Of a stretch of DNA of 64,000 nucleotides, positions 11,751 through 24,589 are shown piece after piece. The stretch lies in NCBI RefSeq assembly GCF_037038585.1, contig NC_092521.1:48400398-48464397 (forward strand), given 5' to 3'. Within the stretch, counting starts at the first letter, position 1; each line of letters begins with the position of its first letter. This DNA comes from Patagioenas fasciata. Its lineage: Eukaryota > Chordata > Aves > Columbiformes > Columbidae. Under the pieces are notes generated by a model. It was not told the DNA's origin. It saw nothing but the letters and a program-made list of their open reading frames with translations, and ran no database searches. The position numbers and the translations under genes were made by a program.

Positions 11751-11824
11751 GTTGTTTTTGTGTGTGTGTGTGTTTGGGGTTTTTTTTGTTTGTTTGTTTT
11801 TGTTTTGTTTTGTTTTGTTTTTTT
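11751..11824. repeat. (TG)n / (TTTTG)n compound simple repeat
   Basis: A TG dinucleotide run (about 11760-11772) passes into GTTT units and then TTTTG pentamers up to a closing T run. Intron 1, about 800 bases before exon 2. Confidence 0.9.
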
Positions 11825-12614
11825 CAACTAGGCAACTAACTGTCCTGGAAATGAGCTTAGCTGTCAGACGTATCTTCCGAACGAGGAACACCTCGGAACA
11901 AGCAAGTTTCCAAATGCTGTGTTATATTTCTTAATAAAAAGGCATTTATGAAACTTAAAGAATGTGATTTGAGAGGAAACTTTCTTAACAAGTGAGAGAA
12001 CAAACAGTTTCAGTGGCTCTTCTCTTCCCTTGTTGTGCAAATTTAATAATGAGCTGCTCTCCTTTTAACTTAGCCTGCCTTTGAAATAGGAGGAGATTGA
12101 ATTGGAAACATTTGGCTTTATATAGTATCTGTTTGAATGCTAACGCAAATATAAGTTCTGCTAAGTTACTGCAAATGTAGCATTTTATCTTAGTTTACTT
12201 GTTCTGGTTCAGCTTCACATAGAAATACTCTAAATAAAGGATTTTAAACCAGTGGTTGGAGTCATTCCTCTCAAGTAATCTGTCTATGAAAAAGTTGCCG
12301 ATGGGTTTTGTGCAACATTTATTTCCAGAGAAAGGAATGCTTTTGTTCCCTCTATCATTCCCCTTCAGTCTCGATGGCTGGTTTAGTGGAAATGTTCGGT
12401 TGTCAGAAGAATCAAGATTGTGTATTATTTAGATCTTACCAGACAAGTGGGATTTGTTCCTTCCATTCCAGTTATCAGAAAGATTAACCCTTTGCCCTCA
12501 CGGTCCTAATTGCAGTTGTTCAGAAACAAGGATGCTGCTTGTACAAGACAGCAGCAAAATGGAGTATGTGAATGAAGGTTGCGAGTATTACATAAATTTT
12601 GTCTTGCATTTCAG

Positions 12615-12726
12615 GCACCGATAAAAGCAACCTGTGAAGATATGTCATGCAAGACTGGATTTCCTGAAGATGTTCACAGTGCAGTGGTGTCAAGGAGTGT
12701 ACACGGAGGACAGCCTCTCCTCAACG
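12615..12726 (+). CDS. CDH2: CDH2 coding exon 2: start of the N-cadherin propeptide
   Basis: This 112-nt exon lies between acceptor TTTCAG (ending 12614) and donor GTATGA (from 12727). It continues in frame from exon 1 as [15 protein letters not shown], then [20 protein letters not shown], then LN, and ends with the first base of a split codon (phase 1). The segment matches the start of the cadherin prodomain (human N-cadherin [13 protein letters not shown] and GQPLLN). The prodomain keeps the precursor non-adhesive until a proprotein convertase removes it in the secretory pathway. The [10 protein letters not shown] stretch and [12 protein letters not shown] agree with avian N-cadherin from memory. 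Exon 3 and all five extracellular cadherin repeats lie beyond this window, so the gene is partial here. Confidence 0.95.
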
Positions 12727-15700
12727 GTATGATTAGAAAAGATGTAGCATTGGGGCTTTTTATTTATTTTTTTTTTTTTTAAGTTTATTTCCTCTGTTTG
12801 TAACCATAAATCACTCTGAAACATTTTCATCCTTAAATAGGGCACAAACTCTTGCAGAAAAGAATGTCAGCTGCTCTGTTATTTATTTTTTATTGTCATA
12901 GGACTTGGAAAATCTGTTGGCATAAGTGGTAGCACATACACCTCTGACTGTAACTTGAAAATACTGAGTGTTGCGAACTGTCCTGTGATTGTCCACTAAT
13001 TCACTTTCTCAGCACAGCACTGACACTGATGTTCCTTATTACCACTGATGATATGTATGCCATCAGTCTGTACTTAAAGCCCATGTCTGAATGATGAGGA
13101 GGTAAAGGAAACTTCCCTTCTGCTTTGCATCTCCCACAGAAGTACTGCACTTAGACTTGGTCTTAGAGTTCACATTAATGCAGAGATAGTTCCCTTAACT
13201 GCTTTTCCCTGGCGAGCAAGACCCGAAACAGGCAGGAACACCCTCGGTCAGCGATGGCAGCACTGGGGGCTCTGCGAGGAGCCATGCAGGGAAAGGCAGA
13301 ATGGTGCCCGTGCTGTCTTGTGGACACCGTGCTGCTCTCTCATCTCACCCTGGCAGCGACCTCCATCTGAATGGCACAGTGCCCAGGCTGGCGATGGCCC
13401 CGCTCCCCAGCTCGCGGCATGCTCGGCAAGTACAAGCCCCGGCCTCCACTGGGGATGCACTTAGGTCACTACATCTGCCCACAGGTCATGCAGGTTGGGA
13501 ATTCAGTTCCTTGCTCTCTTTGTGTCTTTATATTTCAGGGATATGAGTAGTCCTCTGTAGGACACAGAGGCACATGCTCTGAATCTTTCCTGGATTTTCC
13601 CAACCAGTTAAGTTTCAGTATATAAGTTTGTGGAAATAGAATATATTTTTTTAAAGTTTTCTGAACTACTAACATTTTTTTTCCATCTAACGTGGAAATT
13701 GTGGAACTAAGAATATCAGTTTTAGATGGCTTCAAATACATCTTAAATAAGGACTAATTTAATTTCTTGTTTCCTTTACAAATAAATATGGTTGCACAGA
13801 TCAAGATATTTAAATGGAAAAAACCTGATGAATCTGCAAAACAAATGAAGCAAAAGCTGTAGTCTTGATTTTACATGGTGTATATAACGGTCTCTGGGTA
13901 ATTATATTTTACAGACCTGTTTTGTGCCTTTTTAGGAGTATAATGAAAACTTGAATGCAGGGTGAATTGATTAATAACTCAAGTTTAAATACACAAAAGC
14001 TAAAGCTTTTTCTGTTCAGTTGCAAAGAAGTATCTTTTACCACCACAGACTTTCCTTTTATTAAAGAATAGCTTAGAAATTCATGTATCAAAGTAAATGT
14101 TCTGCCAATTGAGAAAATAAAAAAGGGGAAAGAGAATTTTCCTCACTTTCCTACAGAATGGGAGTCAATAGATGACTCTACTATGGACTCCTGCAGTAGC
14201 TGTGCACTCTTAGGACTCTTTTAGATGATGCACAAACTTGGAGAGAAAGACAGAGCACAGCAGGCAAATGCTTTCCAAAGGTTCTGCCTTCAGACCACCA
14301 GATGTTTGTTACTGGTAAATTATCATGCCGTCAGTTCATCTTAAAATTGAGATCACAGAGGTTTTGAGATGTACCCTGTCTTGTGAAAGTTCTCTTCGCT
14401 CTTCAGGGAATCAAAACCCTTTCTGTAATATCTCCCCCTTTATTACCCACATCAGCTAGAAATCGCAACAGGCTGCCCACTCATTCTCTGTTGGCATTGC
14501 TGATGTGAATCTGATGATAATGACAGACCCGCCTTAACTGGGTCTGAAGTACTAACATAGGATGGCAGCTTGGCTTCCTCTTTCGTTACTCATTGCATTC
14601 ACACAGTCCCTTCCCTTGCTTCTCAGAAATGAGTAAAGCATGACTGTTGATTTGTCCTTGAATGGTATTAAAATGCGTAGCATTTTAGGTAAGTAGGAAT
14701 TTGAAAAATTGTCTGAGGCATACAGTATGTATCACATCCTATCAGCTGTTTTAAAAATGACCTAGGGGAGGGTGTATTTTTTCCTTCCACTGTTTCCTCA
14801 GTTGAATTACTGCAATGGTTAATTCTTTTGAAAATTCAGACATGCTTAAAAGCATATAATTTGCTGGTTACACATAAACATACAGTCCATCATTGCATAG
14901 CTTTGACTTAAATTTAATTACACTGTCATTTTGAAATACTATTGTTGTCAAAAGCCTATTTTCTGGTTATTAAACTGGATTCAGATGACGCTGCAAGTTA
15001 AGTATAGTTGTGTGACATTTGCTTCTTGGGGATAACCATGGGCCTGATTCTCATATCAGTTGCCTCGCCTGTTTAACTGCTGCTTGTGCTGGTATGAATT
15101 CCAAAATGAGGCATACAACTGTAGGTTTTCTGTATGGTGCAGAAGTGAAAGCTTTAATTTTCTTTGGTTTCGTGCATTGATACCATAAGCACAGAGGCTT
15201 TATGGTCTTCTCAGCTAGCTGCAGAATAGTGTGAACCTGACTTGATGCTTTCTTGACAAGTTACTTCTTAAAATACTGACCAAGAAAATGACCATATGTT
15301 TATTATCTGTCTTGTTCATTTGCTTTTATCTTGCACAGTGGGGGACAAGCCTCTCTCGAGGTCTTCAGTTTCCATCTTACTACCAAAACTTAAATAAAAA
15401 CAGAGGTATCATATGACTTATTGATCGGTTCCTTTCAGTTTTTACAGTAACATATCTGTTTTTAAAAAATATTATTATAATAAGTATTAGAGTATGGAGC
15501 AGGGTTCCACCATGCAGTACATGATAGTGTATTTTTTGTGGAGATATTTCTGTTTATTTCTGTATTCAGGTGGTGCTTGGTTTTGAGGGAAAGTCAGACT
15601 TGGTCCTATAGCATTAAAGAAAAAACAAAAGCTTTACAATTCATAATGGTTTTGTTCACTCATATAGCTAGCACAGTATATCAACATCTACTAATTTCTC

Positions 15701-16929
15701 CTGTGCATGAGGGCATGAGAGGCCACGACATGTTCAGTTGGTATCCATGTGTTGAGTGGTCACAGTATGTGAAAAGTTGGTGGGGCAATGTATTCAGGAT
15801 AACATAAATTGGAAAAGGGGAAAACCTCCACATTTATTAATGTGTCTAGAGGGGAAGAAAGAGAAAGACAGCTGCCTTTGGTTTCGGGATGAGGAGACAG
15901 GGAATCCCCTGTAGGGAAAGGACGCAGTTACTTGGAAAGGCACAGCAAAAGAAGTTGGAAACTACTCCTTTAGTAGGTCATGAGTGAGCTGTGTAGGATG
16001 TAGCCTGCAGTAAAGGTTATGTCTTGTTGCCTCCTTCTGGCATGGTGTCACCCATGTCCCATGCTGCCCTCATACAGACTTCACTGGTCACAGCCCCAGA
16101 GACTCTTCATGTTGCTTCACTTGGTACCGGTAACTGCAGTGAAATTGGAGTGGTTTTTACCAAGGAACTATGTGAGCTCAGAACTATTACCTTCATTTCT
16201 GTAAACAGAGGAAGAAGAAAGCAATAATTTCTGAAACAAAATTAAAAGAAACTTCATGTACCTCTGAAGTGTCTTAACTGATAAAACCACGGATTTATTT
16301 TGGCCTCCAGTTCTTTTAGAATTTAATATGCTTTAAAGTATTTTAGGACTTCAATGTTCCAACATAAAAAAAAGAAAATAAATCATATGCAGATAACTCA
16401 CCAGCTGTCACCTAGTAGAAGAAGTAGATATCTAACCCAAATTTACAGGCATGGTAGTTCAGACTTGTTTCTGTAAATAAAATTTGATTACTGTTTGGAG
16501 GACCATTCATAAGATGTAGTATTTGGAGAAGAGGTTAAGTTAAAGAAGGGAGTGTGTTTAATATATTAAATGCCCTTGCTTGTGCTGGGTTTATTGCAGT
16601 TTTGTAGTTCATCTAGGAAAAAATACTTGTGCCAGTTTGATATGTGTATCCAGCCTGTTTATTTGATCTTTGTTCTATATCCTGCAAATTTTAAGATACA
16701 AGTAATGCGTTTCTGCTAAAATCGTTCACCTGGGAAGGTTACTTGAATGGTTATTTGCAGAATTGTATCTTCAAGTTAGAGATTCTTATTCTGCTGATTT
16801 ATTTTAGCAGTTTCTTATCTTTCAAAGATTTCATTTTAACGTTTTTCTGTTACTCAATACATGATTTTAGTTTTCTGCTAAGCAAATTAATTGTCTAGAC
16901 AAGATTCTTAAATGTATCCTTCAAGTGTT

Positions 16930-17160
16930 GTTTAGCTGTAAAATATTTTGCAGCTCTTTGAGTTGCACAGTGATAAAGAAAAAATGTTTTGGTGTTGATC
17001 ACTGTGGTAAGTGATGATTATGGATGAGTAATAGCGCAGTTTCATGAGCCATTTCGGCTGGAGGGAGCTGACAGTGTTGCCAAAAGAGGCTCGTTTGCGC
17101 CTTCCCGTCTTTGAGCCTGATATCAAGTGCTCATGAAACCATGAAATGAATGGGGTTGGC
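16930..17160. promoter_or_regulatory. Enhancer-like stretch in intron 2 (tentative)
   Basis: Contains GATGATTA (about 17013), a TGACAG MEIS/TGIF-like core (about 17069), and ATCAAGTG (about 17123) in sequence of higher complexity than the flanks. Offered only on motif content. Confidence 0.2.
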
Positions 17161-17808
17161 CACTTTATCTGGGGTAACCTCTCACTTGTACTCTTTTAGG
17201 TTTTTGCTGAAAGATCTTGTGTGCTTAAACAGAGCCGTGGTGTCCCTGCTGCCTTTTCTTTTTTCTTAGCAGTGAAATGCTCGCAAAACAATATTTGTTT
17301 TGATGCTTTCAAACTGAGTGACAAAACTTGATTTTGGCATTCCCACTGACTCATTTTTGTAGCTTACCATTGAAAACACCAGTCGATCTTGAAACAACCC
17401 AGAAACACATTGCTGGGGATGTAGCGCTCGGGCTTTGCCTGGCATTTGAAAGTAATGTTTCTTCTTGATGTCGCAGAGGTTTGGTGGGTCCTGTCTGTCC
17501 CAGGTGAGGCCACTCGGCTTTTTTGCTGCTAGTGGTGTTTTATCATTCTTTATATAAAAATGGCCATGATCAGCTAAGAATAAAATTCCTTTTTAAAAAA
17601 CTCATCATGCTTAAAACTGAAGACAGCAGCACGTCTTTTGAGGCTTATGTCTTGTTCCTTTCTATAAACAAATCTTACAAAATTGTATTCTTACTATGGT
17701 AGCATGCACTGGTGGATTTGATATTCCAGTGCACATTAGCAGTAGAGCCAGGGAAAGTATTTTTAGCAGAATTATATTTTCCAAGAGGGAAATTAGTCTT
17801 TCCCCACC

Positions 17809-17822
17809 AAAAAAAAAAAAAA
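17809..17822. repeat. Poly(A) run
   Basis: Fourteen A residues, followed closely by a T run (about 17828-17834) and a second A run (about 17846-17856); the arrangement can fold as an A/T stem. Confidence 0.85.
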
Positions 17823-20800
17823 GACTCTTTTTTTTCCCTATATTAAAAAAAAAAAGATGAAAATAGTAACCACTTTGTTTGAAGTCTCCTTGCCTTAAGC
17901 AAAAAGACAAGTTGACAAGTTCCTTCCAGGCAGACAGCCAAAGAATCTCAGATGGATGGGGTCTCTCTCTGAGCTGCTGGCAGGCTGGGGAGAAAAAATG
18001 TTTCAGTTCTTCCCAAATGTATTGTTTTCTGAAATTCTCTCCCTATACCGTTGCCCCGCTTCTCCCTGCCCTCCCCTGCAAAGGACAGAAGAAGAATTTA
18101 AAAAAAAAATAAACCCACAACCATCCTTCTAGTTATTCTTTTAAACCCTAGTGGGAGTGAGAATTGTTTTTGCAGAAGCTTATGTTGGGAATATTGTTAT
18201 ATTATTTTCCCCAGTCCTCCCTAACGTTTAGTAGGTTTAGTTTTGCCCTCTTCCATGTGAGGCACAGTAAATTCTAATGCTGTTATTTGGTGATGCTCGG
18301 CCTTGTTGATTTATATTATTTTGTAGTTGCATTCCAGTTTTCAGTCTCTTGCCTTTTTAATCTTTTTCCTTTTATTTTCTCGAACAGTTTTCTTGTTTGT
18401 CCTCTTTCCATACCCCGCAGCATCCTAAATTCTCCTGTGTCAGTACTGAGCTTACTAGCCTGGATTGGCAGAGCTGCTTCTATTTGCTTTAACTCCACTA
18501 GCACAGTGCCCGTTCTATGATGCCTGTTGTCTATTCACGTTCCAGGCTCTTAATGTATTCTCAGATACTCTTCCCCTGAAAATCAGAGCTTTCTTTTGCT
18601 GAAGCAAGAGATTGCTTTTCTTGAGATGTTGTTTCCTTACTCCCTTTTCCCCACTCCTCAGTTAAACATAGAATGTATCCTAGAGCATACATAACAAAGT
18701 TCACCTTACTGAAATTAATTTGTGTAGAGTTATACATCTGATTTGTACTTGATACCAGATTTTACTCTTTAGTATTAGCTACTGATTAGTGTTTGCATTT
18801 TCTCATCGCAAGCTTGTATGTAGAACATTACATATATACATAAATAAAGAATAAATGTAAATAATGAAATTCAGCAATGTTTTGGATATGCATAAAGGAC
18901 AAATGTTTCAGAAACATAGTTCCATTATCTTTTGGTGGATCCTAAAGCTGTTGTGGAATTGTAGTATTTGGATCAATTTGTGTATCCAGTATCAAAAAAG
19001 TTATCACTTGAGTTCTAGGTAAGTAATAATTCTAAAAGTAACTTATAAACAAGTGCTAAATACAATGTTTTCCTTTTATGGAGTATTTGGATAAGAGGTA
19101 AAAATATATTTTTGTAGTTAAAAAAATCCTTAATGCACTATACTGTCTACTTTTTTTGGAGAAGAAACTTGACTCATCCTTATTTTTGCAAAAGGAAGGC
19201 TGCTTCTATTTCCAGTGTGGACTTTAACAACTAAATTTTGATAAAGATAAAAAGACACTTATGGAGAAATTATAGAAATCTCGAAGGGTTGCAGCGTTCT
19301 GGGATGTGTAAATTACTATCTTAATGATTTCAACTCTGATAGTACTTTCTCTTTGTGGTGCATTTACTTGGAACGCACTGAATCAATTAGTACTTATTCC
19401 ATTTTCCTATATTCAGGTGGTTACTTATGAGGATCTCAACTGTAGTAACCTTTCTATGTGCAGAAATACAAATTATGAGAGCTGAGTTGTCAGCTGCCCC
19501 AGAAAGCTTTGGGCACAGTTCAAGGAAGGGTGGCAAAGGAGGTGTTTGTTTCTGCCTCTGAAGCCAGGTCTAGCTCTATACTGTTTCTAAACACCATTTA
19601 GTGTAGCCTTAGCTCAGTTCTAAACTATGCCGTCTGGCCTTGATTCCCACGAGGCCGTTATTTCTGCTGGAATCGCTGTAGTTAGAGCCCTCTCCAAGGC
19701 TGACCTGTGCTCTGGGGGAGGCTGGGAGGAGTGATGGTTACAAAGCTGTGCAAAAAGCCTCCCCAGCAGACAAAGGTGCCCTTAGCTATGGGAAATCTAT
19801 TTAGTGAGAGAAGAAAAGTTGCTGTTGTTTGCAACAGCTGCATTAAAAAAAAAAAAATCTTTATATGGATAGATCAGTATATATAGACCAAAAACTCAGG
19901 TAAGGCTATCTGTGAGGTGCATGGTATGTATAATTATGCATTCAAATTTTCGCTTACAGTACATCTTCCATTGACTTGTCATCTTCCTAACAGTTGGGAA
20001 GATGAATTTACTAGAGCGTCCTATTGAACCTATATTATAGGAAAATGCCCTTTATTACAGAACAAATTTGCATACTAAGTAGAAATAAATTCCGGTAGTA
20101 TTTAAACACTTAATAACGACATTAAATCAAATATTACTGTGTTGAAGACTTGGATGTCAGTCAACAAATCCAAGTGCAGTCTGAGCTGCTCTGATTTTGG
20201 CTGAATGCAGTGAGGCAGATTAATTGCTTTTGGTTGAACTTGTGACACTCAACATGGGGGCATTTTTTTAATTTGGAAATGATAACTTTTGGAAGAGTTC
20301 ACTTCCAAACTTCCATGGCATGTCCTAGGCATCGGAGACAGCCCTGCTGAACTGAGACGCAGGAGGGGCTCAAGGAAGGTTCAAGGGAACAGCGTCAGAT
20401 TTTGGATGGAAGGCAAATGACTAGAGTTGCTATTATCTTCTAATTAGGCTCTAGAAGGAGTAATTGACCATTGATACCCTGTAAATCTTTCCAGTTTAAC
20501 ACAATGCAGATGGTTTTCCACTCTTCTCCATATACCCCAGCTGGGTGATCTGTCTTCCAGAGGTCAAGGAGAATAAAGCTGGGGACAAGTGGGTGAAACT
20601 CTGGAGTGGAGAATGGGGCTGAGGCTGGGAAAAGGATGGAAGCAGAAGAATCTAGAAGATGAAAGATGCTTGAATGGGTGGAGGAACAACTAGAGACCCT
20701 GGTGTAGTTCAAGGGGGAAAGGAAATCACAAGTCTTCCACAGCTCTAGAAAGAACAGAGAAGCTTGGCATTAGTTGAAAGAAGAGGGCAGAAGCAACCTA

Positions 20801-21011
20801 ATGTACAAAAGTATCTTGGAATACCTCATCACATGCAGTTTGAGCTGGCTATGGGCATCTGATATCCACCGTAAGGGAAATGCCAGGGTCCAAGTGGAGC
20901 TCACCAAAGGAAATTAAGCGAGCAGATAGTGCTGAGAAGCGTTTCTAGGAGGAACTGCTTGGCCTTTTTCAGCATCAGAATGACAGTAGGGTGCCCACAT
21001 CTCCCTTTTTG

Positions 21012-21026
21012 TTTTTTTTTTTTTTT
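21012..21026. repeat. Poly(T) run
   Basis: Fifteen T residues after CCCTTTTTG in intron 2. Confidence 0.9.
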
Positions 21027-21699
21027 AATTTGTACTGATATGAAGGAACTTACCTGAGTATTCAGCCAAGATCAGAGCATGCACAAGGAAGAGCCTTTTG
21101 AAGATAAATGGATCTTATAGACAGAATATGAGGTTCACTAAAGAAGTACCTATAGCTGCATATGATGGTTTGTCTGGTCTTCTGGAAGAAGTATTGGGTT
21201 TGAGCAGAGTCCATCGTGTCTATAGAGTGGTCTCAAAACTCACTGCTGCTTCTTGCTGCAGGTGAATTTTGGTACCAGTAGCATTTTTTTGTTGTTGTTT
21301 CTCACCTTGATCATAGATGTGCAATTTAAGTGCATGAGAAAATATCAGCCTTAAGTAAAGCTAGGAGATGGTATACCAAAAATGGAACTTTGTTCCCTTG
21401 AGTTATAAATACATCACAGTGATGTGGCTGCAGGATGAATGAGTTAGATCAGCAAGCTGATCTGACACAAAAATATCCCTGAGTTTTGTGGTGGGCCAGT
21501 TCTCCCTTGGGTCAGCTTGCTTTGTCAGTTTACTGGGACCTGCTGTGGAAAAGGAGATAAGTTAATGAGAAAAGAGGTCTGGTAGGGCTGATGAGGGGAA
21601 AAAGAGGTCACAGCTGAATGAAACTCCACTGTTAGGTTTTTGGTTTTGGCTTTTTTCCCCCCTTTCCTCCCTGCAGTGCAACCAGGAGCCTTCTTCCTG

Positions 21700-22030
21700 C
21701 TGTTTTAATTTATTCCAGGATTGGGCAGCTGAGGATCAGCTCCCTGCCTGCCCCTTGCTTCATCCCAGCCCCATCCAGGCGTAGCGGTGAATTGTTGCCG
21801 GGTTGCAGATGACAGCGAGCAATCCCATTAACCCGCCAGCCCGGCTGCGGATTATCCCAGAGAACCAGGGCACCCGGTGCCGCAGCCCCTGCCTGCTGGT
21901 GGGCACCGATGCTCTGGGCAGAGGAGCAGCTCAGCACAGCGCGGGTGCATCTCCTCCTCCTCCCAACTGCCTGCACAGCTTTGGAAACTGGCCCGTTTTG
22001 AATTTTTCCTCTTTCACTGTCTGCTGCGTT
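21700..22030. other. Isolated GC-rich segment in intron 2
   Basis: About 330 bases, clearly richer in GC and CpG than its surroundings. Contains GGATTATCCC (about 21849), which includes an OTX/bicoid-type GGATTA core, and CCCATTAACCC (about 21825). Open frames on both strands (21710-22090 minus, 21803-22045 plus) have no family resemblance and reflect the base composition. It could be a regulatory element or the remnant of an unrecognised repeat. Confidence 0.3.
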
Positions 22031-22419
22031 TTGGCAGACCTGTGAGCAGTGGCAAATATTACGATCTTGTCTGCTCGCCTGCAGGAGCAAGCTGTTTTTT
22101 TTGTGTGTGCACTGTGCTGCCTTTTAAGAAATAGGTTTTGTTTGGTTTTGAAAGTTAATGGCACATGCCTCTCAGGTTGTAGAGAAGAGGAATTATTTAA
22201 GACCCTCTGTGAGTTCCAGTTTAACATTCTCTTAAATAGGAAAGTTACAAATCCCTAAAAGCATAATTTGTAACATAAAAGCTATCAAAATAGCACTACA
22301 ATCTGTTAAAGCGTTTAAAAATTTGATTCTCTGCAGTTGAAAATGTGAAATAAATGTACACTAATTGTTTTGAATGGAGATGAAGACGATGTTTGAAGCC
22401 AGTCTTTAAAGGAATTAGT

Positions 22420-22570
22420 GAGATAGCACTGCAGTTAATGGTGGAGCACTATTTTTCTGTAATGGGCTCAGCAATGTTCTCTAATTAGCTTGCAAATTGA
22501 TATTCAAATACAAGTAAACTGGCAATCAAATACAAGCAAAACATCTATGTAAACAGACTTTGGTTTCTGC
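22420..22570. promoter_or_regulatory. Homeodomain/POU-rich enhancer-like stretch in intron 2 (tentative)
   Basis: Contains CTAATTAGC (about 22480), TTGCAAATTGATATTC (about 22489) and the two near-copies CAAATACAAGTAAA and CAAATACAAGCAAA. Dense AT-rich homeodomain, POU-like and FOX-like cores in non-repetitive sequence resemble vertebrate developmental enhancers. Conservation cannot be assessed here. Confidence 0.3.
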
Positions 22571-23819
22571 GTTCAGCATACCTATATCAAAATCATGTGT
22601 GGGTGGAGGGTTAGCTCTTAGTTGGTTTTCAGCATGAAGCTTATATTAATGGTGGCTCACTGGCTGTATTAGGTCAATATTTTGGTTCAAGCACGCGAAA
22701 AGAGGAAAAAAAAATCCCTTCTCTTCCATGAGTGAGTGGCTTTTAAACATTAGTAACATAATACTGAACATGTACGAGGGTTTATTTCTGTCTTCATTCC
22801 TTTCAGGTTTTGTCAGCTAGTCATGCACATAGAATTGGATGTATAGCCGAGTCAGTGGAAGATATTCTGTTGACTTTCCTGGATTTCTATCATGGTCGTT
22901 ATAAAAATTGTTGCTGTTTGGTACAGCCATTTAACTTTGGTGTCTGTTGTGCAGGATCTTCTTTTATGCTAAAAGTTCTTTGGAATGTACTTTCCTGAAT
23001 CAAATTCTTATCACTGTGCATTTGTTAAATCCAATTATTGTTTGCACAGATTTAGCCTTCAGTGCTGGTTATCATCTGAGTTCTTCAAGGAAAAAAACCC
23101 AAACAAAACTGAAAACCAAAATAGTTGTGTTAAGACTTTTCTGTAAAGCAGCTAGTAGGCTTTTTACATGATAGAAATAATACGTCGGTGAGTCTTTGGC
23201 TTTCTAATTTGATATGTGCTTTTCTGTTCAAATAACTGCAATTTTCCCTTTACAGCGCTTTAGTGCATATTTGTGCTTTTATAAAAAATTCATTAGTTTG
23301 GTTCTCGGGGGATGGCTAATGGGGGAGTGTGGGTCCCTTCGAGGTCACAGGTTCCGAGCCAGTCTGTCATCAGCATCCAGTACCTGCTAACTGATAGCAG
23401 CTTGCTAGATTATGCAAGAAAAGCCTTGGTTGCTTTGGTTTCTTCTGAAGATGTTTATGCTGGAAAGGGTAACCATTGCATAAGAGCAGAAATACTGCTG
23501 AAATTAGTGGAAACTGGGGCAGCACATGCGGGCAGGGAATATATGTGTGTATGGAGGTAGCTGGAGAAGGTCAGTATTGCAGTGTTTTCCAGGCGGGAGT
23601 AGGGGAGCAATGGAGTGGAACTGTAACCTCTTGGAGTGCATTTATGCAGAGCTGAGATGTATTAAGGCAGGAGCAAAAAGCATATCTAGCATTTCAGGTG
23701 TTGGAGGTATTTCTTTCTACCTGTAATTGATTCAACGTGTTTCCCAGAACCGGGATGAAGTCTGTATTTTGTTGAAACTTAAAAAAAAACAAGCAACAAC
23801 AACAAACCCCTCTAATTCT

Positions 23820-24030
23820 TATGCTGCATGTCACTATCTGCACTTCTGATTTGGTCAAGTCTCATTTAATTAAAATCTTGTCATTATGGTTGTGTGCAAA
23901 TGAGATATTTAAGAGTGATACTGTCATTATTTATAGAAATGGATCATTTTCTCTTCAAGAAGGTGATTTTTATCAATTGTTATAACTACAAGTGATCTGT
24001 TAGTTATTTCCTCCTCTCGATTTTTGCGGC
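23820..24030. promoter_or_regulatory. SOX/POU-like enhancer-like stretch in intron 2 (tentative)
   Basis: Contains CATTTAATTAAAA, GTCATTATGG, TGTGCAAATGAG (an octamer-like POU core at about 23893) and ATCAATTGTTATAAC (about 23974), whose CAATTGTT is a SOX-like core. The combination fits neural enhancers bound by SOX and POU factors; this is motif evidence only. Confidence 0.3.
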
Positions 24031-24589
24031 AAAGGCTCTGTAATTTACAGATGCTGAACAGCGTGAAGAACTAAACAAAACCCCAAACTGAAGTATTCAC
24101 TAATATGAAAGATTTTGTTAGCCTTCAGTGAGTTTGTTACTTAAAGGAAGCAAAGCCTGGTGAAATCACAGGTGTACCTGGCTTTGGGATCCAGAGAGAA
24201 ATCTCTGTTTTGATCCCGCAAAGCTTCGCATGGGTTCTCTGGTCTGCCAGGGCAGGTTATAGTACAAGGGTGAAGCCCATCTTAAGGTGGCCACCACCTC
24301 TGAATGTGTGATTCAATAACTTCGCTTTTCGTTTGCAGTCATAATAATATTGAGTTGTGTGTTGCCTCTGGGGAAAAAAAATACAGAAAGATGATTCTTG
24401 GTTTTTGATGCCAGTTTTATCACGTAGGACATCAACAGTAGACTGAAAGATTGTTCCTGTAGGTGACCATCAACTTTGTGGTACTTAAACTTTTTGTAGG
24501 GTAACCATGTAAGATCCTCGAAAAAGCTGTTTTTGAAGACTGCCTGCTGTCTGCTCAGAGGTGGCTGTGTCACTTCCCTTGCATACAAT

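Larger units (their letters stand above)
1863..12614 (+). other. CDH2: CDH2 intron 1
   Basis: This 10.75-kb intron has donor GTAAGC at 1863 and acceptor TTGCATTTCAG ending at 12614. The first 1.6 kb is part of the CpG island; the rest is AT-rich with T-rich simple repeats. I see no CR1 or other recognisable retroelement in it. Isolated 60-110-codon open frames (for example at 4257, 10201 and 11477) show no family resemblance. First introns of CDH2 are known to carry regulatory sites, including a Twist1-bound E-box in human cells; I cannot identify an equivalent here with confidence. Confidence 0.9.

Noticed and set aside
20440..20712. 90-codon minus-strand open frame
   Set aside because: No family resemblance; Ser/Leu/Pro-rich chance frame.
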